Shown here in pieces: positions 44,597 through 54,107 of a DNA stretch of 64,000 bases. The DNA comes from Sulfurospirillum sp. UBA12182. Its GTDB lineage: Bacteria > Campylobacterota > Campylobacteria > Campylobacterales > Sulfurospirillaceae. Numbering within the stretch: position 1 is the first letter of the stretch; every line of letters starts with the position of its first letter. The stretch is taken from contig DLUF01000042.1 in assembly GCA_002742765.1 (NCBI GenBank), positions 62,001 through 126,000 of the forward strand, written 5' to 3'. The notes under the pieces were generated by a model that was not told the origin of the DNA, ran no database searches, and saw nothing but the letters and a program-made list of their open reading frames with translations. The position numbers and the translations under genes are program-made.

Positions 44597-45494
44597 CTAC
44601 CTTATGAGAAACAAGTTTTACATATATAGCCAACCCTACAAGAAGTACAGTCACCCCAAATATCAGATAAACAGCTGAGAGTATATGTACTGGGTCTGTA
44701 ATGGCAAACTTAAAGACTAACATCAGTGCTTCAATAGCAAGTGCGATGATGATAGAGCCAAGAAAACGAACCATCGTTTTATGCATACCACCTGCCTCAT
44801 CTTTTTTAATTCTCTCTAAAACTTCCTCTTCAAAAATAGTTTTTACAAGATCAAAAATAGCCAAAGATAGTGTGAGTAAAATCGTTGATTTAAACATAGA
44901 TTCGATGTTTAAGAGTCCTATACGAAAACCATGTTCAGCGATACTTGCTATTCCATTGTAAAAGAGTAAAAAAGCAACTAGCAAGAGTGCAACTGAAAAT
45001 GCGCTATATGTAAATTTTACAAAATCACTAAAATAGCCTTGAAAAGAGGAAGGCTGCGCTACTTCTAAAACGTTTTTAAGGGAGATATCCATACAAGCTA
45101 CATACTTTAATTCTGATTTGTCATCATAGATAGGATATGCAGCTGTTACTGTTAAATTATTTGTTAAAGAGGATGGATAAGGATCAGTTAAAACACATCT
45201 TTTTTGTCTTACAGCACGATAAAAATAGGATTTGTTACTTCTGTTGACACCCATACCACCTTTGTATTCGATTTTATTTGTTAAGTTATGGGTTACTTGC
45301 ATACCTGAGTTATCAAGAACATATAAAGCATCAAGATTATCAACTTCATTGACAATTTTATCCAATCCAACTTCGATAACATCTAAACTTGGATTAGGAA
45401 GACGAGATGGCATGTTTCGTGTAAAAAGGTAACAAAAATATGCTCTAGCTCTAGGTCTTATCTCTGCGAATTGTTGTATATCTCGAACAACCAT
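44577..45494 (-). CDS. pglG: PglG-like PDC-sensor membrane protein
   Basis: 305 aa. An N-terminal soluble PDC/Cache-like part (VDNLDALYVLDNSGMQVT, RSNKSYFYRAVRQKRCVLTDPYPSS, YVACMDISL) precedes three or four membrane helices (from about residue 165). Same topology and same position between cheY and pglF as PglG (Cj1119c) of Campylobacter jejuni, whose role in N-glycosylation is unclear. Confidence 0.7.
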   Translation of the reverse strand: MVVRDIQQFAEIRPRARAYFCYLFTRNMPSRLPNPSLDVIEVGLDKIVNEVDNLDALYVLDNSGMQVTHNLTNKIEYKGGMGVNRSNKSYFYRAVRQKRCVLTDPYPSSLTNNLTVTAAYPIYDDKSELKYVACMDISLKNVLEVAQPSSFQGYFSDFVKFTYSAFSVALLLVAFLLFYNGIASIAEHGFRIGLLNIESMFKSTILLTLSLAIFDLVKTIFEEEVLERIKKDEAGGMHKTMVRFLGSIIIALAIEALMLVFKFAITDPVHILSAVYLIFGVTVLLVGLAIYVKLVSHKVDDDSSN

Positions 45495-45559
45495 AAAAAG
45501 CCTTTTTAAGATTTATATATATTTTATCTAAAAAAAACTAAATTTTTATGTATAAAGTT

Positions 45560-47296
45560 TCAACAATGCGGACGATGGTCAAATTCTGGAACGATTTCTT
45601 TGAGTTTAGCAAGTTTATCCTCAGTTTCTAACAGCTCATGGATATCTTGATTGAGTTTTTGAATCTCATAAGGAGTGTTTTTGGCTATGGTTATGGACTC
45701 AAAATCCGTCTTTTTATCGCTTTCATCAAGTAAAAGTTCTTCATAAAGTTTTTCACCTGGTCTTAAGCCTGTAAAGACTATCTCTATATCTTCTCTTCCG
45801 CTCAATTCACACATTCTTTTTGCCAAATCAGCTATCTTAACAGGTTCACCCATATCTAAGATACAAATCTCTCCACCTTTGGCGATAGCTCCTGTTTGAA
45901 GAACAAGTTCACAAGCTTCTGGAATAAGCATAAAATACCTTGTAATTTCAGGATGCGTTACAGTGATAGGTCCACCACGTTCTATCTGAGAACGAAATTT
46001 TGGAATAACGGAGCCTGAAGAACCTAAAACATTACCAAAGCGAACTGCTACTATGTCTGTACTTTGTGAGGCAACATTGGCTGCATAAAGCTCACAGATA
46101 CGTTTCGTTGTACCCATTACATTTGTTGGTCTAACAGCTTTATCAGTTGAGATAAGAATAAACTTGGAAACATTATATTGTATAGCCAAATCAATACAAT
46201 TTTTTGTGCCAAGTATGTTGTTTCGTATCCCCTCTTCTATGTTTGCCTCAACCAAAGGAACATGTTTATAAGCAGCAGCATGGATAACGATATCTGGTTT
46301 ATACTGCTCAAAAGTAGTTTCTAACTCTTTTACATGTAAAACATTTTGAAGAACAGAAATCACTTTAGAAGAGTTCAATTCTTCATTTAGAGCATAAAGA
46401 TTGTATTCGCTACTATCAAGAGCTATGAGGGTTTTAACATCGTATTTGAGGCACTGCCTACATATCTCACTTCCGATACTTCCACCTGCACCTGTAACTA
46501 AAACTACCTTGTTTTGTAAAAAGCCTTTGATGAGATTTTTATCCAAATCTTTTGGATTTCGAGCGAGTAAATCCTCAAGAGAGATATTTTTAAGCTGCGT
46601 AAAAAAGGGTTTATCGGATAAAATCTGTTCTAACTTTGGTAAAATTCTGATTTCACGAAAATAGTTATGTAACCTTTCATAAATATCTTTTATCCTTTTA
46701 GCTTCAGCAGAAGGCATTGCGATGACTAAAAGATCGAATTTTTCATTTTTAGCTAACTCTTTAAGCTTTGTTCTTGAGATTATCTTAATCCCATCAATAC
46801 TTCTTTTTTGCAAAGACTTATCATCATCTACGAAATATTTGAGTTTGTACTGTGTATTTCTATACTCTTCTTCTAGTTTCAATCCTGCTTTACCAGCCCC
46901 ATAGATAATCAAAGATTTTCCTTTTTTGATGCGAGAACGGTTGATAAAGAGATAATAAGCATACATTAAAAAATTTATACTGAAAAGATATAAAAAAAGC
47001 TCAGATAACATAAAAGCTATGCGAAGTTGCCCATGATAAAAGGGCATATATATACAAAGAGGAACTATATATACAAAACTTTTCAAAATAAATGTTTTTT
47101 GAGAAGCCTTACTCCAAGAGAGAGAATAGTCTTTAAAAATCAATACCGAAGCAATAATACGTAAAAAAATTACTACCAAAATAGCGTCATATCTGATAGG
47201 TTGGTGAAAAATCCAGAAAGTCCAAATAAACGTAATAAAACTCAATCCTATAATCACTAAAATATTTAAAATACGTTTATCCAAAAAGAGATTCAT
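45560..47296 (-). CDS. pglF: UDP-GlcNAc 4,6-dehydratase, membrane-bound PglF type
   Basis: 578 aa. Four or so N-terminal membrane helices, a first CoA-like Rossmann region (YGAGKAGLKL) and a second SDR domain with VTGAGGSIGSEICRQ and the catalytic STDKAVRPTNVMGTTKR (Thr-Asp-Lys, Met in place of Tyr, as in PglF/FlaA1-like dehydratases). Starts the route to bacillosamine-type diamino sugars. Overlaps the WecA-like gene by 4 nt. Confidence 0.88.
   Translation of the reverse strand: MNLFLDKRILNILVIIGLSFITFIWTFWIFHQPIRYDAILVVIFLRIIASVLIFKDYSLSWSKASQKTFILKSFVYIVPLCIYMPFYHGQLRIAFMLSELFLYLFSINFLMYAYYLFINRSRIKKGKSLIIYGAGKAGLKLEEEYRNTQYKLKYFVDDDKSLQKRSIDGIKIISRTKLKELAKNEKFDLLVIAMPSAEAKRIKDIYERLHNYFREIRILPKLEQILSDKPFFTQLKNISLEDLLARNPKDLDKNLIKGFLQNKVVLVTGAGGSIGSEICRQCLKYDVKTLIALDSSEYNLYALNEELNSSKVISVLQNVLHVKELETTFEQYKPDIVIHAAAYKHVPLVEANIEEGIRNNILGTKNCIDLAIQYNVSKFILISTDKAVRPTNVMGTTKRICELYAANVASQSTDIVAVRFGNVLGSSGSVIPKFRSQIERGGPITVTHPEITRYFMLIPEACELVLQTGAIAKGGEICILDMGEPVKIADLAKRMCELSGREDIEIVFTGLRPGEKLYEELLLDESDKKTDFESITIAKNTPYEIQKLNQDIHELLETEDKLAKLKEIVPEFDHRPHC
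46329..46340. repeat. TTTACATGTAAA, exact copy
   Basis: Inside pglF, read Leu-His-Val. Confidence 0.9.
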
Positions 47297-48255
47297 ATAA
47301 ACTTTTTCCTTTTATCGACAAATTTTACACATGCAAATAATACTACAAGAGTTATAAAAAACGCTAAAAATGGATTTGAGATGAAGTATACTAACCCTAA
47401 AAGAAAAAGGTTAAGTCCTAAAGAGTACACTACTACTTTACTATGAGACCAGCCACTTTGGGTAAGCCTTTGATATGCATGTTTTTTATGAGCTTGACTT
47501 AACTTCTCTTTGTTTTTTAAGCGTCTAAAAAGTGTCAAAGTTGCATCAAACCAAAAAGCTCCAAAAAGGATAATCCAAATCCACAGATTTTGACTTGCTT
47601 GATTTGCATAGTAAATCGTAAATATAGCTACATTGTACCCCAAAAGTGTACTTCCTACATCTCCCATAAATATCTTTGCTCTATGCCAATTTAAAACTAA
47701 AAATCCTGCTACACACACTACCAAAACCAAAAAATGCTTATCTCCAAAAAGAAACAATCCGCTCATACCTAAAAAAATCGCTTCGCTCCCTGCATACCCA
47801 TCTATGCCATCTAAAAAGTTATACAGATTGATAAACCATACAATCAAAAAAATAGCGAAAACATTGGTTAAAAGCTGATTTTTGACACTAAAGAAAAAAA
47901 GATTAATCTCGCCCAATCCACCTAGAAAAGAGAGTCCTAGTAATGCAACAAAAAGCTGAGTAAGAAGTCGTGTCTTTGGTCTTAAGTCTATCATGTCATC
48001 AATAAAACTTACGATACTAATGACCCCGCCTGCTAATAATGCAAAAAAGAGGTTTGCTTCTATAAGGCTGTACATGTAAAGATATAAAAGTCCTAAAAAC
48101 CAAGTGAGTGCTATCGCAATCCCACCACCATGAGGAGTTGGAGTAGTGTGCGAACTTCTCTCGTTTACAGCTGCTAAAAGTGACTTTTTTATCGCATAAT
48201 TTTTGATGATATAAGTCAAAAGAAGTGATAAAAAAAAGAAAATTGCATAAATCAT
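47293..48255 (-). CDS. polyprenyl-phosphate sugar-1-phosphate transferase (WecA/MraY family)
   Basis: 320 aa, about ten membrane helices. Family motifs: DDMIDLRPKTRLL, NFLDGIDGYAG and MGDVGSTLLGY, the catalytic Asp sites of polytopic PNPT enzymes. It probably starts glycan assembly on undecaprenyl phosphate. In Campylobacter this job is done by the unrelated monotopic PglC, which is not seen here. Confidence 0.85.
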   Translation of the reverse strand: MIYAIFFFLSLLLTYIIKNYAIKKSLLAAVNERSSHTTPTPHGGGIAIALTWFLGLLYLYMYSLIEANLFFALLAGGVISIVSFIDDMIDLRPKTRLLTQLFVALLGLSFLGGLGEINLFFFSVKNQLLTNVFAIFLIVWFINLYNFLDGIDGYAGSEAIFLGMSGLFLFGDKHFLVLVVCVAGFLVLNWHRAKIFMGDVGSTLLGYNVAIFTIYYANQASQNLWIWIILFGAFWFDATLTLFRRLKNKEKLSQAHKKHAYQRLTQSGWSHSKVVVYSLGLNLFLLGLVYFISNPFLAFFITLVVLFACVKFVDKRKKFI

Positions 48256-48259
48256 GAGC

Positions 48260-48898
48260 TTATATATCTTTAATTTCGCAGATAAGCTTTAAAAACTCTT
48301 CATCAAATTGTTCTAAAAATGTTTTATCGATAATCTTTATCTCTTTTAATAACTCTTTTGGAAAGCTTTTAAGTCTGATGATTAACTCTGCATTTGAAAA
48401 CTCTACTTTTTTATGTGCTGACTCTAGTATAGTCTCCCAATCAAAGTCATAAAACTTCCAAATAAGATAGATATCAAATACATCTTTTGGATTGTCTCTT
48501 CCCATCACTGCTGTAAGCTTATTTGAAAGTATATTTTCCACAGTGTCTACAATATAGTTTTTTTCGGTTATGATTGGCTCTTTATATCTAAAAGATATAT
48601 CATTGACAAAATCAACTTGCAACACTCCATCTATCTTAAATCTTGTAAAATCTTTAGATTCCACTTCAGCATTTAACTGAAAGGCTTGATGTAAGGCTTG
48701 TTTGATATTTTTTATAGCAAAACTATATCTCGGCGATTGGTTAGTAAAAAAATCAAGATCATCGGAATATCTTTTCTCTGCATAAAACCTACTTAAACAA
48801 GTACCTCCCGTAAGATAAAACTCTCTTTCGGTTTTAAAAACCACTTCTAAAACTCTATCTTGGAGTTCATAAAGTTTTTTATATTTTATACTATCCAT
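48260..48898 (-). CDS. AbiEii-type nucleotidyltransferase
   Basis: 212 aa. Core motif LTGGTCLSRFYAEKRYSDDLDFF (GGT plus DLD) and NKLTAVMGRDNPKDVFDIYLIW are typical of AbiEii/type IV toxin nucleotidyltransferases. Overlaps its small partner gene by 13 nt. Placed between the WecA-like gene and pglB, so it interrupts the glycosylation operon. Confidence 0.82.
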   Translation of the reverse strand: MDSIKYKKLYELQDRVLEVVFKTEREFYLTGGTCLSRFYAEKRYSDDLDFFTNQSPRYSFAIKNIKQALHQAFQLNAEVESKDFTRFKIDGVLQVDFVNDISFRYKEPIITEKNYIVDTVENILSNKLTAVMGRDNPKDVFDIYLIWKFYDFDWETILESAHKKVEFSNAELIIRLKSFPKELLKEIKIIDKTFLEQFDEEFLKLICEIKDI

Positions 48899-49191
48899 TT
48901 TAACTCATCTATGAGTAAAGGCTTATCAAAAAAATACACTTCTGCGATATTTTTTCTTCTAAAAGCATAATCAATGTTAAACTGGGGAATTTTATAAGTT
49001 TCCAAAAGTTCTTTTAAATCTTCTTTGTTAAACATTTCTAAATCTTTAAATAAAGCAGTACTGTTTAAGAGAATCTTTTCAAAAAGCATAGTTTTTTTTC
49101 TTTTATCTTGCCCCTGCAAAATAGTTTCTATTTGCTCCTTAGAAATATCCAAATCCCAAAAACAATCTCTTTTTAACCTTTCATAATTCAT
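48886..49191 (-). CDS. small partner of the AbiEii-type protein (putative antitoxin)
   Basis: 101 aa, no clear helix-turn-helix of the AbiEi type. Features: CFWDLDISKEQIETIL at the start and FFDKPLLIDELKWI at the end. This small protein commonly precedes AbiEii-like nucleotidyltransferases. Antitoxin role inferred from coupling. Confidence 0.6.
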   Translation of the reverse strand: MNYERLKRDCFWDLDISKEQIETILQGQDKRKKTMLFEKILLNSTALFKDLEMFNKEDLKELLETYKIPQFNIDYAFRRKNIAEVYFFDKPLLIDELKWIV

Positions 49192-49239
49192 AATTTACCC
49201 ACTTGAAATATACTTTAGAGATAGAAATTGTAGCATAAA

Positions 49240-51366
49240 TCATATCTTCAGCCTAAAAACTTTAGCACTTGGATCTAAAACAACTGGTTCAAAATAACGC
49301 TCATCATAGTTTTCAAATACAAAAAGTTGGATATAGCTTGAGTTAATCATCTCTTCATCAAGTACTAAAAAAGTGTTATATGAGCGCATAAAAACGACAG
49401 AAAATCTCCCATCTTTGTGTAACTCTTGCTTTTGCCTTACAAGTTTGCCAGCTTGGTCATAAGCTGTAAAATAAAATGTCTTTAGTGGAGTCTCTTGTTT
49501 TCCTATCTTGAGTATACCTCTTTGTTTATCGACACCTATGCCATTGTCTAAATTCAAAAATTCTTTTGTATCTTGAAATCTATTTGTTTGATAGATAAAA
49601 GGTTCTCTTATCATCTGACCACTCATCAGGTCAAGGTCACTAAACTTTGTAATAGTAGGCAAAATTCCTAGCATTCGATAAGGTAAATAAAAGTATATAT
49701 CTCTTGTTTTCTCTGGCACAACATTGTTTACATGTAAAGAGTTTAAAAAGTCATTTGTATCTTTAAAACCACTAGCCAATGTCATCTGGGCTATATTTGA
49801 TTGGAGTTTTATACGCTCTTCTTTTGGTTTTTCAAGATTTTCCTTTCCTATAGCAAAAGCCCTCTCGGTATACTCCACATCAAAACGAGCCAATTTTGCA
49901 GCTACATTTTGTGGATTTGTAAGCATATAGCTTACTGGAAAATTCACTGACCCACTATGCTTACCACCATCTATAAGAGTTTTTACATCTGCGTAGTAAC
50001 GGATAGGATAGCCATAATCCCACCAAGCTACAACATAATCTTCTCTGGAAGCTATGTTTTTTAGCTTATCAAGCACAGCTACTTCTTGCTTAGTAAAGAC
50101 TGTTGGAACTTTATACTCTTTTACATGTAAGATATTTGGGTATAAAATGCCTAAAGTTGCAAGGGTTAAAAAAGAGTATATAAGAAATTTTTTATTCATA
50201 TACTCACTTATAGAAACTATCAAAAAACCCATTCCAAAAGCAAGAACTGGCACGGCATAGATAGTAAATCGAAGTCCTCCCACATAAGCTAAAAATCCAA
50301 GCCCAATCATAGGAAGTCCTAGAAGCATCACAGGTTGCCTAAAACAAAGCCAAATATAACCAACGCAAGAGAGGATAAAAGTTATCACATGCCCACTGAT
50401 ACGATTTGCAAAGGTTTCAAAGGGTATTTTTCCTGCTTCTCGTACTGTTTGCATTACCGTAAAGAAATGGAGTTGTAATTCTTCTCCTAAAACTTCTACT
50501 TCATCTTTGAATACATATCCTTTCAGTTGACTCCAGATAGGGCTAAATCCACCAGTAATAAAAAAAAGAGTGATTGAAACAAGTAAAAAATGATAGATAT
50601 ATTTGTCTAAAAGTTGCTTTTTATAAAGTATGTACACTACTATAACACCACCTAGCCTTAGGGTATCTGGTAAACCCATCATTGCTATGAGCATAAGAGC
50701 TAAAAGCTTATAATGATAAACACTTCTTCTCTCATATACCAAAGTATAAAGCAAGATAAGCCCAAAAAATGCAAACTCTAAAGAGTAACTTTGTGGATAC
50801 CACCATCTGTAAGCCACTATCTCCAAAGCTGTAAAAAGTAGATATTTTTCCTCTTTTGTTTTAAGTGCGAGAACCAGCGACCATAAAAGTAGTGTTGGGA
50901 AGATGATATTTAGCATATCTGTATCATAATATCCTATCATTGTACGGTTGTAGTAACTCCAAGCAATAGAGCTTAAAAGTGCCGCTATAAAACCAGCAGA
51001 TAAGAGATTTAACTCTCGTGATAAAAGTAAGATAGGTATAACTATAAGGGAACTTAAAAGAGCTGGCATATAAAAGATAATACTCTCAAATGAAAAAGGC
51101 AAGATAAAAGCAAAAAAAGCTGTGAACTGTGAAGCTGCACTATGTATAGGAGAAAAACTATTTTCTTGCCATGTCCAACTCAGTATGTCTCTCGCTCCTT
51201 CTGCAAAGTAATAACCATCATTTGTGTTTATCATGAACTCTTCATTCCACATAAAACTATCAGTTCCATTAAACTGATAAACCCAGATAAGCCTTATAGA
51301 AAAACTAAAAATAAAAGCGATTAAAATATATATGAATGTTTGTCTATTGAGTGTCAAATTTTTCAC
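49240..51366 (-). CDS. pglB: oligosaccharyltransferase PglB (STT3 family)
   Basis: 708 aa, the usual PglB length (713 in C. jejuni). About 13 membrane helices then a periplasmic domain. Catalytic features are in place: Asp50 in NDGYYFAEGARD, DTD at 148-150, Glu310 in the external loop and the sequon-binding WWDYG at 448-452 followed by KTLIDGGKH. Transfers lipid-linked glycan to Asn in exported proteins. Contains an exact and a near copy of TTTACATGTAAA. Confidence 0.93.
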   Translation of the reverse strand: MKNLTLNRQTFIYILIAFIFSFSIRLIWVYQFNGTDSFMWNEEFMINTNDGYYFAEGARDILSWTWQENSFSPIHSAASQFTAFFAFILPFSFESIIFYMPALLSSLIVIPILLLSRELNLLSAGFIAALLSSIAWSYYNRTMIGYYDTDMLNIIFPTLLLWSLVLALKTKEEKYLLFTALEIVAYRWWYPQSYSLEFAFFGLILLYTLVYERRSVYHYKLLALMLIAMMGLPDTLRLGGVIVVYILYKKQLLDKYIYHFLLVSITLFFITGGFSPIWSQLKGYVFKDEVEVLGEELQLHFFTVMQTVREAGKIPFETFANRISGHVITFILSCVGYIWLCFRQPVMLLGLPMIGLGFLAYVGGLRFTIYAVPVLAFGMGFLIVSISEYMNKKFLIYSFLTLATLGILYPNILHVKEYKVPTVFTKQEVAVLDKLKNIASREDYVVAWWDYGYPIRYYADVKTLIDGGKHSGSVNFPVSYMLTNPQNVAAKLARFDVEYTERAFAIGKENLEKPKEERIKLQSNIAQMTLASGFKDTNDFLNSLHVNNVVPEKTRDIYFYLPYRMLGILPTITKFSDLDLMSGQMIREPFIYQTNRFQDTKEFLNLDNGIGVDKQRGILKIGKQETPLKTFYFTAYDQAGKLVRQKQELHKDGRFSVVFMRSYNTFLVLDEEMINSSYIQLFVFENYDERYFEPVVLDPSAKVFRLKI
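49727..49738. repeat. TTTACATGTAAA, exact copy
   Basis: Inside pglB, read Leu-His-Val. Confidence 0.9.
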
Positions 51367-52213
51367 CTTTTATCATATGCATTATTCCCTCTTGTGTAGT
51401 ATAGGGATTTTGCAAGTTTAGTATCTTTTTTGTTTGTGTATTATCAACTTCTAAGTTTTCATAAAGTCTTTTGTAAAATGATGGTTTAAAAAGTTTTAGC
51501 AACTCCTTAAAAAATGGTATTTTAATCAAGTATACCTTTTTACCTAAAGCTTTTGCTATAAGTTTTATTAGATCTGTAGTGCTTAGTGGTTCATCATCTG
51601 AAGCTAAGAAAATTCCTGACTTTTTTTGTTCTATTATTTGGTCAACCAAATGGCAAAGATTACCAACATAAACAAAGCTTCTAGCGTTATGAATCCCATC
51701 AAATGGTAATAATGAAATACTGTTTACTAACTTCACTAAAGATCGGATATTTGCTTTTACTCCACAACCATAAACTATAGGAGTTCTAAGGATACTAACT
51801 TTAAAGTTCTCATCTTCTAATCTTCTAAGTTCAATTTCAGCTTTTAATTTACTTTTTCCATAATCATCTTGAGGTTTACATGTAGAGCTTTCAGTATAAG
51901 CCTCGTCGCTCTCTTCTCCACAAACTTTAATGGTGCTCATAAAAACAAACTGTTTTACACCTGATTCTTTAGCTCTATTTGCCAACTCTAAAGTTTGTGT
52001 TACGTTTACTCTTTCATATTCTTCTTTACTTGCTCCAGCCATCTGATGAACTAACGCTGAAAGATGTAAAACTACATCAACACCCTTTACATGTAAGGAT
52101 TTAAAATCATCTTTTAAAAAGCTAAAAGTTTTAAAACTATATTTATCCTTGTATTGTCTTATGAAATAGCTTCCTATAAAACCATTTGAACCTGTGATAA
52201 GTAGTTTTTTCAT
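51344..52213 (-). CDS. NAD-dependent sugar epimerase/dehydratase (SDR)
   Basis: 289 aa. NAD motif GSNGFIGSYF, catalytic Ser in FMSTIKV and YGKSK (Y-x3-K). Resembles epimerases acting on UDP- or undecaprenyl-linked HexNAc. Overlaps pglB by 23 nt and the next glycosyltransferase by 4 nt. Last gene with TTTACATGTAAA-like sites (51875, 52086). Confidence 0.82.
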   Translation of the reverse strand: MKKLLITGSNGFIGSYFIRQYKDKYSFKTFSFLKDDFKSLHVKGVDVVLHLSALVHQMAGASKEEYERVNVTQTLELANRAKESGVKQFVFMSTIKVCGEESDEAYTESSTCKPQDDYGKSKLKAEIELRRLEDENFKVSILRTPIVYGCGVKANIRSLVKLVNSISLLPFDGIHNARSFVYVGNLCHLVDQIIEQKKSGIFLASDDEPLSTTDLIKLIAKALGKKVYLIKIPFFKELLKLFKPSFYKRLYENLEVDNTQTKKILNLQNPYTTQEGIMHMIKGEKFDTQ

Positions 52214-52959
52214 CTTTTAAATAACCCTAAGATTTTCTTTGGATACTTGCTTAAAACCTTTAGCCAATTTGTATCTATACCATTTTCTTTACAAGCCTTT
52301 ATAATCTCTTTATTTAATATATAATTACTCTTTATACCACTTGTACTAGCTCCACCCATTCTCATTTTTACAATTGGCTCTTTTAAATAGCTATAAGTGA
52401 TTCTATTTTTAGCTAGAAATCTAGTCAGGAGTTCATAATCAGCTGCTATCTTATAGTCTGTTTTAAATAGACCATATTTTTCATATATATCTTTTTTTAC
52501 AAAAAATGTAGGATGTGCAGGCATCCAACCATAAGCAAATTTTTCAGGACTAAAATAGCTACTATCATAGTATCGTACAGTTTTAGAAAGATTTTCAGGT
52601 TTTACAAATACTAAATCAGCATATAAACTATCGACTTGTTTCTCTTTAAACTCTTTTACAACTTTCTTTATCACATACTCATCTATATAAAAGTCATCAC
52701 TGTTGAGTATCCCAACTATATTACCAGTAGCTAATTTAACACCCTTATTCATAGCATCATAAAGCCCTTTATCCTTTTCACTTATAAACTTAGATATCTT
52801 ATCTCCATAGCTTTTTACAATTTCAACTGTACCATCTGTACTAGCACCATCTACTACTATATACTCTATGTTTTCATAAGTTTGATTCAATACAGAGTCA
52901 ATAGCATATTTTATAGTTGTAACATTATTTCTTACTACTGTTATAATTGAAACTTTCAA
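52210..52959 (-). CDS. family 2 glycosyltransferase (GT-A)
   Basis: 249 aa, single GT-A domain: SIITVVRNNVTTIKYAIDSVLNQTYENIEYIVVDGASTDGT and the DxD-like ILNSDDFY. Adds one sugar to the lipid-linked glycan; specificity unknown. 4-nt overlaps on both sides. Confidence 0.88.
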   Translation of the reverse strand: MKVSIITVVRNNVTTIKYAIDSVLNQTYENIEYIVVDGASTDGTVEIVKSYGDKISKFISEKDKGLYDAMNKGVKLATGNIVGILNSDDFYIDEYVIKKVVKEFKEKQVDSLYADLVFVKPENLSKTVRYYDSSYFSPEKFAYGWMPAHPTFFVKKDIYEKYGLFKTDYKIAADYELLTRFLAKNRITYSYLKEPIVKMRMGGASTSGIKSNYILNKEIIKACKENGIDTNWLKVLSKYPKKILGLFKR

Positions 52960-54107
52960 ATTGTATTCTCCAAAATATCATTATAAATCTTTATTTGGTT
53001 TTCTATCACATATTCATTTTCATATATCTTTGCAGTTTTAATGGCTTCTTTACTCAAATTTTCATACTCTTCATAATCATATGAGTTTTCAATAATATCT
53101 TTTAAGTTATCTCTGCCACTCAAAAATCCATTTACACCATCTCTTATGAAGTCTCCACGAGTTCCGATATCAAAACCAATCACAGGTACCCCAAAACTCA
53201 TAGCCTCTATGATAGTCAAACCAAAAGTTTCATACAAAATTGAAGGCTGAATAAGGTATTTTGATATTGAAATAGCTTTCAGAGTCTCTTCTCTACTGCA
53301 TTTGCCCTTGAAAATTATATTTTGTTTACTATATTTTTCTCTTAGTTTTTGCTCTATATCTCCACCACCTATGATAGTCAAGATATATTTCTCATCCAGT
53401 TTTTTCCACACTTTTAATAGTTCAACAACCCCTTTTGATTCTTCAAGCCTTCCCACATAGATATAATTTTTTTTCTCTTTTGATATCTCAAAACTCATTT
53501 CTAAACTATTTGACTTTAAGATAATTTTATCCTCATTTATACCTAAATTTCTCACTTTTTCTTTTTGAAAGTTTGTCAATACAAAAAAATAATCAATATC
53601 ATCAAATACTTTAGTAATTCTATAGTACAAAAATGAGAGTTGTGCCAATACACTTTGAATCATAGATTTTCTAAAGCACTTATTAAATATACCTTGTAAT
53701 GAAAACTTACTTTTAGTACATAATTCACATATTCCAAAACCATCTCTATAAAAAATCCCTGATATACACCAAAGTCTATAGTTATGTAAAGTATGGACCA
53801 CTTTTGCACCCCCATCTTTACTCGCTTTAAAAATACTTGGAGTTAAAAGTGGATAAAAGTTATGTATATGCACTAAGTCTATTTTATTTTCTTCAACTAT
53901 TTTTTTTACTTCTTTATAATAATACTTATTGAACCAAATATTAAATATGAGTTTGATTTTACTTAGGTTATCATTTGATACTTCATAGCTAAAAACATTT
54001 TTTTTACCTAATTTTTTTTGCAAAGATTGTAGTTCATTTGTATAAACTATATCTTCACCACCTATATTGCTTGACTGGTATCTATTGTGGATTATTAAAA
54101 TTTTCAC
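52956..54107 (-). CDS. family 4 glycosyltransferase (GT-B)
   Basis: 383 aa. C-terminal GT4 signature PSILYETFGLTIIEAMSFGVPVIGFDIGTRGDFI (E-x7-E). N-terminal IHNRYQSSNIGGEDIVYTNEL fits WcaC-like enzymes. Very AT-rich compared with pglB. Confidence 0.88.
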   Translation of the reverse strand: MKILIIHNRYQSSNIGGEDIVYTNELQSLQKKLGKKNVFSYEVSNDNLSKIKLIFNIWFNKYYYKEVKKIVEENKIDLVHIHNFYPLLTPSIFKASKDGGAKVVHTLHNYRLWCISGIFYRDGFGICELCTKSKFSLQGIFNKCFRKSMIQSVLAQLSFLYYRITKVFDDIDYFFVLTNFQKEKVRNLGINEDKIILKSNSLEMSFEISKEKKNYIYVGRLEESKGVVELLKVWKKLDEKYILTIIGGGDIEQKLREKYSKQNIIFKGKCSREETLKAISISKYLIQPSILYETFGLTIIEAMSFGVPVIGFDIGTRGDFIRDGVNGFLSGRDNLKDIIENSYDYEEYENLSKEAIKTAKIYENEYVIENQIKIYNDILENTI

